The translations under genes and the position numbers were made by a program. A stretch of DNA of 44,314 nt, from assembly GCF_016613415.1 (NCBI RefSeq), contig NZ_JACWCT010000180.1:1-44314 (forward strand), read 5' to 3'. Under the pieces are notes generated by a model. It was not told the origin of the DNA. It made no database searches and worked only from the letters and a program-made list of their open reading frames with translations. Below, one piece after another: positions 13,964 to 22,352 of this stretch. Source of the stretch: Methylobacterium ajmalii (GTDB lineage: Bacteria; Pseudomonadota; Alphaproteobacteria; Rhizobiales; Beijerinckiaceae). The number at the start of each line of letters is the position of its first letter. The stretch's first letter is position 1.

Positions 13964-15705
13964 CCGACAGCGGCAGCCTCGACCGTCTCCGCCTCGCCTT
14001 CCTGCCGGTGATGCTCGGCGCGCTCGGCGTGCTCGCCGTCATCGTCACGGCATTCGCCTGGTGGCGAGACGTCATGCCCGTGCCCGTGACGGTCCTCGCG
14101 GTCCTCCTGCCCGGCGCGACCCTCGCCGCCGCCCGCCAGCACGGGGCGGCGGCCATCACGCGCCACCTCTCGTCGGCCTCCTTGATGATGCTGGTCGGCC
14201 TGCTGGTGCTGGCCGCCTCGGGCACGCACCTGCAGATCGACCTGCACATGGTGTTCTTCGCCGCCCTTGCGGTCGCCGCCGGCTGGTGCTGCTGGTCGTC
14301 CATCCTCGTGGCGGCCGGCGTCGTGGCCGTCCACCACCTCGCGTTGAACGTACTCTACCCGGCCGCCGTGTTCCCGAACGGGGCCGAGTACCTGCGCGTC
14401 GTGCTGCATGCCGTCGTCCTCGTCACCGAGGCCGCCGCCCTGGTGCTGGCCGCCCGCCAGCTCGCCAAGGCGCTGGCCTCCGCGGAGGCGGCCACCCGGC
14501 AGGCCGCCGACAGCGTGCTGGCGCAGCGCCGCGCCGAGGCGGCGGCCGGCCAGGACCGTAACCTGGAGGCCCACCGCCAGCGCCGCCTCGGCGAGGTCGT
14601 CGCCGAGTTCCGCGACGCCCTCGTCGAGATCGAGCGCACGGTCGAACGCGAGACCGGCGGCATGCGCGAGACCGCGCTCGCCCTCAGCGGCGTCGCCGAG
14701 CATTCGAGCCGTCAGGCGGCCGCCTCCGAGGCCACGGCGTCGGCGACGGCACAGAACGTGCTCTCGGTCTCGGCGGGGGCCGAGGAACTCAGCGCCTCCA
14801 TCTCCGACATCGCCGGCCAGACAGAGCGGGCGAGCCAGCTCATCGCGCGCATGACCGATATCGCGCGGAACACGAACGAGGAGGTCGAGCAGCTCGCCGT
14901 CGTGGCCGACCGCATCGGCACCGTCATGGGCCTGATCAAGTCGGTGGCCGACCAGACCAACCTCCTGGCGCTCAACGCCACCATCGAGGCAGCGCGCGCC
15001 GGCGCCGCCGGCCGCGGCTTCGCGGTGGTGGCCTCGGAGGTGAAGGCGCTGTCGGGCCAGACCATGCGGGCGGCCGACGAGATCGTGTCCCAGGTGGAGG
15101 CCATCCAGGCCTCTACGCGGCGCACCGTCGGCTCCGTCCACGCGATGGCCTCGGCCACGCAGGAGGTGAACGCCCTGACCACGTCGATTGCCGTGTCGGT
15201 CGACCAGCAGCGGGCGGCGACACAGGAGATCTCCCGCACCGTGGCGCAGGTCGCCCAGGGCAGTTCCGAGGCGCACGCCGGAGCCGTCTCGGTCTCGGAG
15301 GCCACCCTGGAGACGCGGCGGCACGCCGACAGCGCCCTGTCCGCGTCCGAGTCCCTCAAGGCGGTCGCGGCCGACCTCGCGCGTTCGGTGACCCAGTTCG
15401 TGCAACGGGTGACGACCGACCTGGAGGAGCGCCGCGGCACGGTTCGTGTCGCCGTCGACGAGGCGGCCTTCCTGCACGTGCGGGGGCGGCGGCATTCGGT
15501 CCGCCTCGCGGAGGTCTCCTCCCACGGCGCCCGCATCGCGGGCGCCCCGCAACTCGCGCCCGGCGAGGCGGTCGAGTTCGAGATGGCCGACGGGGGGCGC
15601 ACGCCGGCGGCGGTCGCGTGGAGCGAGGGCGGCACGGCGGGGCTCGACATCCGCGCCGGCCTGCGCCACTCGGCCCTCGAAGGGGGCCTCGGCGTGGCGG
15701 CCTGA
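13960..15705 (+). CDS. Methyl-accepting chemotaxis-type protein with C-terminal PilZ-like domain
   Basis: The protein has 581 residues. Residues 10-185 hold about five or six membrane segments without a large periplasmic domain. A coiled segment follows, then the MCP signalling domain. The kinase-contact hairpin tip reads VADQTNLLALNATIEAARAG, followed by GRGFAVVASEVKALSGQT. The last 95 residues contain RGTVR (RxxxR) and EVSSHG (close to [DN]xSxxG), the c-di-GMP-binding pattern of PilZ domains. It probably feeds a CheA-type pathway and may be tuned by c-di-GMP from the enzyme encoded just upstream. The start at 13960 overlaps the preceding stop. Confidence 0.88.
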   Translation: MTDSGSLDRLRLAFLPVMLGALGVLAVIVTAFAWWRDVMPVPVTVLAVLLPGATLAAARQHGAAAITRHLSSASLMMLVGLLVLAASGTHLQIDLHMVFFAALAVAAGWCCWSSILVAAGVVAVHHLALNVLYPAAVFPNGAEYLRVVLHAVVLVTEAAALVLAARQLAKALASAEAATRQAADSVLAQRRAEAAAGQDRNLEAHRQRRLGEVVAEFRDALVEIERTVERETGGMRETALALSGVAEHSSRQAAASEATASATAQNVLSVSAGAEELSASISDIAGQTERASQLIARMTDIARNTNEEVEQLAVVADRIGTVMGLIKSVADQTNLLALNATIEAARAGAAGRGFAVVASEVKALSGQTMRAADEIVSQVEAIQASTRRTVGSVHAMASATQEVNALTTSIAVSVDQQRAATQEISRTVAQVAQGSSEAHAGAVSVSEATLETRRHADSALSASESLKAVAADLARSVTQFVQRVTTDLEERRGTVRVAVDEAAFLHVRGRRHSVRLAEVSSHGARIAGAPQLAPGEAVEFEMADGGRTPAAVAWSEGGTAGLDIRAGLRHSALEGGLGVAA

Positions 15706-15770
15706 CGGGAGCCCGCGCCTGGCCGGCTCGCCGACCGCCACGAGGTCGGCTACCTCCGGCACCGCCAAGG

Positions 15771-16847
15771 TTACGCCACTGCGGAAGCGGCCCGAGGCTC
15801 CGCGGCTTTCCGGGTGCCGGGGCCGTCGGGAAGGGTGAAATACTCGAAGCGGCTGCTCGCACTCCTGCCCGGCCTCAACAACCCCAGGCCGCGCTCCGCG
15901 TCGCGTTGGCCCGCGGCCCAACGGTCGCGGATCGAGGAGGGCGAGAAGTCGAAGCTCTTGGCCGCGAGCTCGTCGGCACCGGCCTGATAGACGAGGTGGA
16001 GCAGCGTCACCGCCGGTCCCTCGGGATCGAGCCTCTCGCGCAACTCGTACTCGCGCCTGAGGCCCGCAACCGCCCGGCGCGGGGCGCTGGCGAAGATGAG
16101 GTCGTTGGCGCGTTCCAGCACCGCGTCGAGGGAGGCGGGACGCGGCGCCCGCAGGGAGAACAGGTCCGAGGCGATGCAGAGGAGGTCCCGCTCGGGCTCG
16201 GTCTCGAAGAGCGGGTCGAGGGGCAGGTTGTTGGTGTAGCCCGCGTCGCACAGGACGCGCCCGTCCACCTCCACGGGCGGGAAGGCGGGCAGGATCGCCG
16301 TGCTGGCCAGGATGTGCTCGGACCGGACCTCCTGGCGGGCGGTGTCGAAGTAGACCTCCTCGCCAGTCTCGATGTCGACGCAGCCGACCGTCAGGCGGGT
16401 GTCGCCCCTGTTCAGCCACTCGAAATCGACGAGGCGCTCCAAGGTCCGGAGAAGCGGCCTGTTGTCGAACAGGGCCACATCGTTCGGCACCCATGGCAGC
16501 GCCGACCACGGGCCGGGCAACCGGTGGCCGAAGATGCTCGGGCGTCCCCAGGCGAGCGCCAGTAGGGCGTGCAGTCCGTTGTAGACCTGGCGCGGCTTGA
16601 GCAGCCCGATCGGGCTCGGGCCCGTGGCCTGGGTCGCCTCGTCCCAGGACATCCGGAGCTTGGCAACCCTGTCCTCGGGGGCGTTGCCCGCGACGATGGC
16701 CGCCGTGACCGCGCCGATGGATGCGCCCACGACCCAGTCGGGCCTGAGCCCGTGTTCGTGCAGCGCCTCGTAGGTCCCGGCATGGTAGGCGCCGACGGCG
16801 TTGCCGCCGGCAAAGACCAGGGCGAGGTCGCGTGTGTCGTCCACCAT
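15771..16847 (-). CDS. Patatin-like phospholipase
   Basis: This 358-residue protein has the patatin catalytic dyad. The oxyanion-hole motif is AGGNAVGAYHAG (residues 13-24), the nucleophile elbow GASIGA has Ser43, and the acidic partner is Asp201 in DAGYTNN. Patatins hydrolyse acyl esters of lipids. No signal peptide is visible, so it is probably cytoplasmic or membrane-associated. The ATG at 16847 has GAAGG 7 bases upstream. It is the last gene of a seven-gene minus-strand run, 47 bases after the alcohol dehydrogenase gene. Confidence 0.9.
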   Translation of the reverse strand: MVDDTRDLALVFAGGNAVGAYHAGTYEALHEHGLRPDWVVGASIGAVTAAIVAGNAPEDRVAKLRMSWDEATQATGPSPIGLLKPRQVYNGLHALLALAWGRPSIFGHRLPGPWSALPWVPNDVALFDNRPLLRTLERLVDFEWLNRGDTRLTVGCVDIETGEEVYFDTARQEVRSEHILASTAILPAFPPVEVDGRVLCDAGYTNNLPLDPLFETEPERDLLCIASDLFSLRAPRPASLDAVLERANDLIFASAPRRAVAGLRREYELRERLDPEGPAVTLLHLVYQAGADELAAKSFDFSPSSIRDRWAAGQRDAERGLGLLRPGRSASSRFEYFTLPDGPGTRKAAEPRAASAVA

Positions 16848-16894
16848 CGTGCCTTCGTGCGTTGAGGCCGTTCGCGGCCGGGACCCAGCCGGCG

Positions 16895-18073
16895 TCAGCC
16901 GTGCGGCTTGAACACCACTTTGGTGCAGTTGTCGGTCTTGTCGCGGAACGCTTCGTAGAGGGCTGGGCCCTCCTCCAGGTTCGTCGAGCGGTGGCTGATG
17001 ATGAAAGAGGGGTCGATCTCGCCCTTCTGGATGCGCTCCAGGAGCGGCTTCATGTACCGCACCATGTGGGTCTGACCTGTCTTCAGGGTCAGGCCCTTGT
17101 TCATGAGCACGCCGAGGGCGACGGGGCCGACGGAACCGGCAAAGACACCGGGCATCGAGACGTTGCCGCCGGGCCTGCAGGCGAGGATGGCCTGGTTGAG
17201 CGCGAAAGGCCGCTCCAGGCTGACGGTGTGCTCCATGATGGCGGAGGAGACCTTCTGGAGCGTGGTGTCGGCCCCGTGGGACTCCATGCCGACCGCCTCG
17301 ATGACCGAATCGGGCCCGAGGCCGTGGGTCATCTCCATGAGCGTGTCCTGCACGTTCTGGCTCGACAGGTCGATGGTTTCTGCGCCCGCCTCGCGGGCAA
17401 GGGCCAGGCGCTCCGGCACGCTGTCGATGGCGATGACGCGCTTGGCACCCAGCAGGTAGCAGCACTTCACCGCCAGCACGCCGACCGGGCCGCAGCCCCA
17501 GATGGCGACGGTGTCCTCCGGGCCGATGTCGCAGTGCTCGGCGGCCTGGTAGGCGGTGGGGAAAATGTCGGAGAGGAACAGCACCTGCTCGTCAGTGAGG
17601 CCCTCGGGGACGACGATCGGCCCGACGTCGGCGTAGGGCACCCGCAGGTACTCGGCCTGGCCGCCGGCGAAGCCGCCGGTGATGTGGGAGAAGCCGAACA
17701 GGCCGGCAAGCGGGTAGCCGTAGGTCTCGGCCTGCAGCTTGCCGTTCGGGTTGGTGCGCTCGCAGCAGCTCCAGTTGCCCCACTTGCACTGGCGGCACTC
17801 GCCGCAGCAGATGGTGAAGGGCACCACGATGCGGTCGCCGACCTTGAGCTTGTGGTTGTCCTTGCCGACCTCGATGACCTCGCCCATGGTCTCGTGACCG
17901 AGGATGTCGCCGCACTTCATCGTCGGCATGAACCCGCCCATCAGGTGCAGGTCGGAGCCGCAGATCGCGCAGGCGGTCACCTTGATGATGACGTCTCGCC
18001 CATGCTCGATCTTCGGGTCCGGCACCGTCTCGCAGGTGATCTTGCCCCGGCTCTGCCACGTGAGTGCTTTCAT
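16895..18073 (-). CDS. Zinc-dependent alcohol dehydrogenase (formaldehyde dehydrogenase-like)
   Basis: This 392-residue protein belongs to the medium-chain dehydrogenase family. Catalytic zinc ligands are in ACAICGSDLH (Cys38) and GHETMG (His60, Glu61). A structural zinc site is formed by Cys90, Cys93, Cys96 and Cys104. The nucleotide-binding turn is WGCGPVGVLAV. The length and the motif FPTAYQAAEHCDIGPEDTVA resemble glutathione-independent formaldehyde dehydrogenase-like members; the actual alcohol or aldehyde substrate cannot be fixed. The gene starts 83 bases after the short-chain dehydrogenase gene and precedes the patatin gene, so the three are probably co-transcribed. Confidence 0.88.
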   Translation of the reverse strand: MKALTWQSRGKITCETVPDPKIEHGRDVIIKVTACAICGSDLHLMGGFMPTMKCGDILGHETMGEVIEVGKDNHKLKVGDRIVVPFTICCGECRQCKWGNWSCCERTNPNGKLQAETYGYPLAGLFGFSHITGGFAGGQAEYLRVPYADVGPIVVPEGLTDEQVLFLSDIFPTAYQAAEHCDIGPEDTVAIWGCGPVGVLAVKCCYLLGAKRVIAIDSVPERLALAREAGAETIDLSSQNVQDTLMEMTHGLGPDSVIEAVGMESHGADTTLQKVSSAIMEHTVSLERPFALNQAILACRPGGNVSMPGVFAGSVGPVALGVLMNKGLTLKTGQTHMVRYMKPLLERIQKGEIDPSFIISHRSTNLEEGPALYEAFRDKTDNCTKVVFKPHG

Positions 18074-18156
18074 GGTCGGTCGTCTCCGATCGTCGCGTAT
18101 CGGATGGGTAAGAAGGTCGGGCGCGGCTCGGTTCCGGCGCGGCGAGGCGCCCAAGA

Positions 18157-19158
18157 TCAGCGATGGCGCCGCCTGGATCGCGTGCCGAGGATCACGGCGG
18201 CCGTCGCGGCCAAGCCTGCTGCGAGCACGCCGGCCGTCGCGAGCGGATGCAGGGTCGCCCGGGTGTAGGCGCTGGTGCGCATGACGTAGACCGGCGGGTC
18301 CCCGCGTACCTCGCCGGCATGCCGCGGGGCGTGCAGGGCGCCCTGCGGATCCCGTGGAGGCTCAGACCGCTTCTGCAGCGCTATGATGGCCGGCGCGAGC
18401 TCGTCGTAGGCGCCCGGCGCGAACTCCTTGCCCATCACGAACAGCTTGCCGCCGCCGCCCACGACGATGTCGCGCTGCGGGTGCACGGCGGCGTGCAGGA
18501 TGGCGTTGGCCACCTCCTCGGGCGGGTAGATCGGCGGCGGCAGGGTAGGCTGACGGTCCATGTAGTTGCGCGCCCTATTAGGTAGGGGCGTGTCGATGGA
18601 GGCGGGCTTCACCAGGGTGACGGAGACCGGTGCTCCCTCGGCGATGAGCTCCATGCGCAACGTGTCGGTGAAGCCCTTCACCGCGTGCTTCGAGGTGGCG
18701 TAGAGGCCCTGGAACGGGAAGGCGAGGTCGGAAGCGATGCTGCCGACGTTGATCAGCGCCCCGCCACGCTGGCGCAGGTGCTCCGCCGCGACCAGCGAGC
18801 CGTTCACCGTCCCCCAGAGGTTGGTCTGGATGAGGCGCTGGTGATCCTCGTAGGCGATCTCGCTTAGGGGGCCGTAGACGGTCAGGCCGGCCACGTTGAC
18901 CCAGGTGTCGAAGCCGCCGAACGTCGCGATGGCCTTGTCGGCGATGGCCCGGACGTCCTCGCGACGACCCACGTCGGCCACCACGTAGGCAGCCTTCGGG
19001 CCGAGCTCGGTGGCGACTTGAGCCAGGACCTCCCCGCTGCGGGCGGCGAGGACGACCCGGGCGCCGCGCTCGGCGGCCATGCGGGCGGTGGCCAAACCGA
19101 TGCCGCTCGACGCGCCGGTGATCACGATGACCTGCTCGCGCAGCGGCTTATGCGTCAT
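18157..19158 (-). CDS. Short-chain dehydrogenase with C-terminal membrane anchor
   Basis: The 333-residue protein is a classical SDR. The cofactor motif is TGASSGIG near residue 15, an NNAG-like VNVAG follows, the catalytic Ser lies in VGSIAS, and Tyr and Lys lie in YATSKHAVKG. It is longer than the usual 250-280 residues because of a tail that ends in a hydrophobic segment (LATAGVLAAGLAATAAVIL) and a basic end, suggesting anchoring to the inner membrane. The substrate is unknown. It follows the DUF1989 gene by 45 bases. Confidence 0.88.
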   Translation of the reverse strand: MTHKPLREQVIVITGASSGIGLATARMAAERGARVVLAARSGEVLAQVATELGPKAAYVVADVGRREDVRAIADKAIATFGGFDTWVNVAGLTVYGPLSEIAYEDHQRLIQTNLWGTVNGSLVAAEHLRQRGGALINVGSIASDLAFPFQGLYATSKHAVKGFTDTLRMELIAEGAPVSVTLVKPASIDTPLPNRARNYMDRQPTLPPPIYPPEEVANAILHAAVHPQRDIVVGGGGKLFVMGKEFAPGAYDELAPAIIALQKRSEPPRDPQGALHAPRHAGEVRGDPPVYVMRTSAYTRATLHPLATAGVLAAGLAATAAVILGTRSRRRHR

Positions 19159-19203
19159 GTCCGGTTCGCTCCTCGCCGGCCCCGGGGTGGGGGCCTGGCG
19201 AGG

Positions 19204-19875
19204 CTACGCGCCAGGAGGCAAAGCGTTGCGGTCGGCGACGCTTTCGCGCGCCCCCTCAATTGGTTCGCCTGGGCGGCCACGCTCGATCCGGTAGTGGATG
19301 GGCTTGAAGCTGCCGTTGTTCGATTGGAGCGCCGAGCAGGCGGTCAAGCCGATGACCAGGTCCCTTTCCGCCTCGAAGGTGATGTGGTCGCCGGCCCGGC
19401 TGAGCGGCGGCTCGACCGTGAACGTCCCCGTCGCACCGTCCACCGGCACGTTCATGAAGCAGTTGAACGCCACCGGGATGCGGTCGGCGGCGACCCCGTA
19501 AGGGGCGAGTGCGTGTGCGAGGTTGCCGAAGCAGCCCCGGTGCGGGTCCGCGTCGCCGTAGATGATGCGGAAGGTGTCGGCCGAGCACGGCGTCAGCAGG
19601 AAGTCGTGCCGACCGACCGTATCCTCGACGATGCGCAGAAGCACGTTCGAGCGGTTCGAGTAGAGCGGGTCGCCGGTCGTCAAGTAGATCCGGCTCGCGT
19701 AGTCGAGCGTGCGACCGGAGGAGATCACCTCGTCGAGGTCGTGACGGTTGAAGGCGAGTAGGTCGGCCACCTGCTCGCCGCGCGGGTCGATGACGGTGAG
19801 GCGGTCGCCCTTGTCGAGGGTGAAGGCGACGCCCGAGCGCGGCGCGATCTCGTGGGTGCCGGCGTCAGCGCACAT
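19204..19875 (-). CDS. DUF1989 (urea carboxylase-associated) family protein
   Basis: This 223-residue protein shows the DUF1989 pattern: GVAFTLDKGDRLTVIDPRGE, QVADLLAFN, RTLDYASRIYLTTGDPLYSN and CFNVP-like FNCFMNVPVD followed by a cysteine-containing LTACSALQSNNG. Members of this family include the subunits of carboxyguanidine deiminase, which acts between guanidine carboxylase and allophanate hydrolase, and others linked to urea carboxylase. Its start lies inside the end of the preceding N-oxygenase-like gene (11-base overlap), so the two products are probably made together. No carboxylase or allophanate hydrolase gene is in the window, so the substrate here may differ. Confidence 0.85.
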   Translation of the reverse strand: MCADAGTHEIAPRSGVAFTLDKGDRLTVIDPRGEQVADLLAFNRHDLDEVISSGRTLDYASRIYLTTGDPLYSNRSNVLLRIVEDTVGRHDFLLTPCSADTFRIIYGDADPHRGCFGNLAHALAPYGVAADRIPVAFNCFMNVPVDGATGTFTVEPPLSRAGDHITFEAERDLVIGLTACSALQSNNGSFKPIHYRIERGRPGEPIEGARESVADRNALPPGA

Positions 19876-20569
19876 CGGCGCCCCCGGGGTTCGCGCCACG
19901 CGGCCGGAAGGGGCACCGCCAGCCCGCGTCCACGACCCGGCCGCTGTACTGGCGCGCCTCCGATATCTCACCGTGCCGCGCCAGCATCGGGTTGACCGAA
20001 CCGGCGAGCGCCTCGTCCCGCTGCAGGATGGAGGAGCGCAGCTTCTCGTAGCGGCCGGCCGCGCGGAGCTGCTCGAACTGGGCATGCAGGTTGAACACCA
20101 GGGCGGGCGAGGAGAACCGGCGTGCCGGGCGGCTGGCATGCGGGTGCAGCCCGACGACGAAGAACGCCTCGCCGGCGAAGCTCAGGGAGAAGTGCGGGCT
20201 GTCCGGCTCCTGCGCGACGCGACCGTCCCAGGGATGGCCGAGCCAGGCATCCTTGTCGGCGAGCGACTGCACCCGGTCCCAGAGGTGCCGCTCGAAGCCG
20301 GCCTCGTCGAGGTCGCCGGGTCCCTCGAAAATGACGGCGAAGCTCTGGAAGAGGTCGGGCCGGCGGCGGTAGCGGGCCGCGAACGCCATCAGCGCCGGGT
20401 AGATGCGCATGTCGTCCCAGGCCGAGGTGATGTCGCGGGCGACCAGGACCCGCATCTGGCCCTTGGTCAGCGCCGACTTGGCTCCGACGCAGGGGAAGCC
20501 GGCATCGCGGATGAAGGCTCGAAAGGCTTCGGCCCGAGGGTGGTTCTGGTCGTCTCTAGGCAGTTGCAT
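19865..20569 (-). CDS. YqcI/YcgG-family putative heme-dependent N-oxygenase
   Basis: The 234-residue protein matches the YqcI/YcgG family: HPRAEAFRAFIRDAGFPCVG, AKSALTKGQMRVLVARDI, FEGPGDLDEAGFERHLWDRV and FVVGLHPHASRPARRF. Family members include GntA of guanitoxin biosynthesis, a heme enzyme that N-hydroxylates a guanidino compound, and related arginine-oxidising enzymes. The His in GLHPHASR is a plausible heme-related residue, though I infer this only from its conservation. Tight coupling to a DUF1989 gene and a nearby glutamine amidotransferase suggest a role in guanidino or N-oxidised nitrogen metabolism. The ATG at 20569 follows a GGAGC-like sequence. Confidence 0.8.
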   Translation of the reverse strand: MQLPRDDQNHPRAEAFRAFIRDAGFPCVGAKSALTKGQMRVLVARDITSAWDDMRIYPALMAFAARYRRRPDLFQSFAVIFEGPGDLDEAGFERHLWDRVQSLADKDAWLGHPWDGRVAQEPDSPHFSLSFAGEAFFVVGLHPHASRPARRFSSPALVFNLHAQFEQLRAAGRYEKLRSSILQRDEALAGSVNPMLARHGEISEARQYSGRVVDAGWRCPFRPRGANPGGADVR

Positions 20570-20678
20570 CGGAGCTCGGCACGCACGTCGCATGGATGGC
20601 CGCGAAACCCGCGTGGGATGGCGGGGCCTCAGGCAACGGCGCCGCCTCCGCCGCGTTCCGCGCGGCCTCGGACCGGTC

Positions 20679-21554
20679 CTAGCTATCCACAGCCAGCGGT
20701 CTCCCCCGCCCGAGGGCCTCGACGAAGTTGCGCATCTCCGTCTGCCTGAGGCGCTCGTCGGTGACCTGCTCGTCCAGGCCGAGGCGCCAAGCGAGGTCGC
20801 GCCGTGTGGGATCCGCATGCAGGCCGTCGACCTGCCACGCGTAGGCCTCGACGTCCTCCCCGTCCCGCGCGAGGCCCGCCTCGACCAAGCTGTCCGCTTG
20901 GCGGCGCAGGGCGCCGGCCACCTCGTCGAGGCCGATCTCGGGGTGGTACTGCACGCCCCAGAACACGCCGCCATCGAAGCGGATCTCGGCGGCCTGCACG
21001 GCGGTCAAGCGATTGCCGGCGAGCAGGGTGGCCCCCGGCGGCAACGCCTCGACCTCGTCCGTGTGGATGGCGGGCGCGTCGTAGGCGGCCGGCCGGCCCG
21101 CCAGAAGCGGGTGCGCGCGACCTTCCCCGGTCGGCGTGATCCGCCGCGCGAAGCCGGCCTCCAGCCTCCGCGCGTTCGGGCGCACGCTGCCCCCGGCCGC
21201 GACGGTGGCGACCTGCAGCCCGGCGCACGAGCCGAAGGCCGGCGTGCCGGAGGCGAACACGGCCCGCATGAAGGCGACCGTGCGCCGTGTCTCGGGTGTC
21301 TCCTCGTAGAGGTGCAGCGGCGAGCCCGTGAGGAGCACCGCGTCGTAGCCCGTGAGCGACAGGCCTGGCGGGAGCGCGGCATCGGTGTCCGCGGGCTGGA
21401 TGCGGTCGCACGCGGCGTCCGGCACGAGCCTGTGCAGGATGTCCAGGTAGGTCTCGTCGGAAGACCGACCGACGCTCTCGCGACGCTTCTCGCGGGCCTG
21501 CTGGGTCTCGCTCTCGGCTACGAGGAAGCGGAGCGGCGGGTGGGATGATCGCAC
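20679..21554 (-). CDS. Class I glutamine amidotransferase-like protein
   Basis: The 291-residue protein has a class I GATase domain. The nucleophile Cys is in FGSCAGLQVATV, and the His-Glu pair is in GVQYHPEIGLDE; the oxyanion region reads LLTGSPLHLYEETPE. It is a stand-alone protein rather than a fused synthetase subunit and resembles GMP synthase-like amidotransferases that transfer ammonia or cleave gamma-glutamyl bonds. A C-terminal extension of about 70 residues (LEA-type helices ending RGRPLAVDS) follows the domain. The start is GTG at 21554, 15 bases after the stop of the preceding small gene. Confidence 0.85.
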   Translation of the reverse strand: MRSSHPPLRFLVAESETQQAREKRRESVGRSSDETYLDILHRLVPDAACDRIQPADTDAALPPGLSLTGYDAVLLTGSPLHLYEETPETRRTVAFMRAVFASGTPAFGSCAGLQVATVAAGGSVRPNARRLEAGFARRITPTGEGRAHPLLAGRPAAYDAPAIHTDEVEALPPGATLLAGNRLTAVQAAEIRFDGGVFWGVQYHPEIGLDEVAGALRRQADSLVEAGLARDGEDVEAYAWQVDGLHADPTRRDLAWRLGLDEQVTDERLRQTEMRNFVEALGRGRPLAVDS

Positions 21555-21569
21555 GATTCCGACGTGTCC

Positions 21570-21812
21570 TCAGTTGCCGCGCGGCATGGGGAGCCACTGC
21601 TTCAGGTCAGACGATCCCAAAGAGGTCCGTGCGGCCGAGATAGCGCCGAGGGTCTCTCGCGAGGCGCCCGCCGTCCGGGCCTCCACGTCGAAGGCCTGTA
21701 ACCGCCTGAACAGCGCGACCTCCAGGTCGGGGAAGGGCGGCGAGGGGCGAAAAGCCATCATCTCGTCGAGGCGCCGCCGGTAAGGGCGGCCCTGTTCATC
21801 TCGGTCCGGCAC
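21570..21812 (-). CDS. Unknown small protein heading a seven-gene run
   Basis: The 80-residue frame (GTG start) reads MPDRDEQGRPYRRRLDEMMA and then PPFPDLEVALFRRLQAFDVE. It is hydrophilic and probably helical, with no membrane segment and no family I recognise. It ends 15 bases before the amidotransferase gene, which supports its being real and co-transcribed. The start codon is uncertain; an internal ATG at MMAFRPSP is another option. Confidence 0.5.
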   Translation of the reverse strand: MPDRDEQGRPYRRRLDEMMAFRPSPPFPDLEVALFRRLQAFDVEARTAGASRETLGAISAARTSLGSSDLKQWLPMPRGN

Positions 21813-21958
21813 GGTAACCCTTGCCTCGTCGGTCGGTCCGGCTGTCCCAGCAAGGCAGCGCCGCCTGGATCAACCTCGGCGGCACCGAAACGTCCTGGCC
21901 CCGCACCTGCGGCATGCGGCCCCGGCTACGCCGCCCCAACGTCACGCGCCGCGCCGGC

Positions 21959-22097
21959 TTACTTGCCCTTGCCGCCCTTCTTGCCGAGCTCGGCCTGCGC
22001 GGTCGAGGAGGTCCGCGGGTTGGACTTGCCCTCGTGGCTCGCCTTCGCGTTCGCCTTCTTGGCCGTCGCGCTGCCGTGCCCCCTTCTTATCCGCCAT
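21959..22097 (-). pseudogene. Small lysine/glycine-rich protein with a frameshift in a G run
   Basis: The ATG at 22097 begins MADKKG. After five consecutive G residues the original frame degenerates into an arginine/glutamine-rich sequence. Skipping one G gives a compact product: HGSATAKKANAKASHEGKSN, PRTSSTAQAELGKKGGKGK, then TAA at 21959. The KK/GG-rich low-complexity composition is typical of small basic proteins in this group of bacteria. The extra G may be a sequencing error, a real mutation or a slippage site. Function unknown. Confidence 0.5.
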
Positions 22098-22352
22098 GCC
22101 CGCCTCCATGAACCGGGATGGGAAGTCATCGCCGGCCGCCGCGTTCCACGGCAAGGCCCTGCCCCGGGGCGATGATGACGTCCGTAACGACGGGATCCTC
22201 GTCGCCGGCCTTCCCGCCTGGGACGATGGGGCGCAGCGCTGGGCAAGAGGCGCGGCAACCCGAGACCCGCTTCCAGGTTACGCTCCAGGGACCTGTCGAG
22301 GGTCTCGTTAGGTTCGAGAGCCGACACGCGACGGCTTATCCTGGAGGGTGGG

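Noticed and set aside
13921..16509. Long minus-strand frame across the chemoreceptor gene
   Set aside because: It is a low-complexity shadow rich in Arg, Gly and Asp, and it also runs through the patatin gene in the wrong frame.
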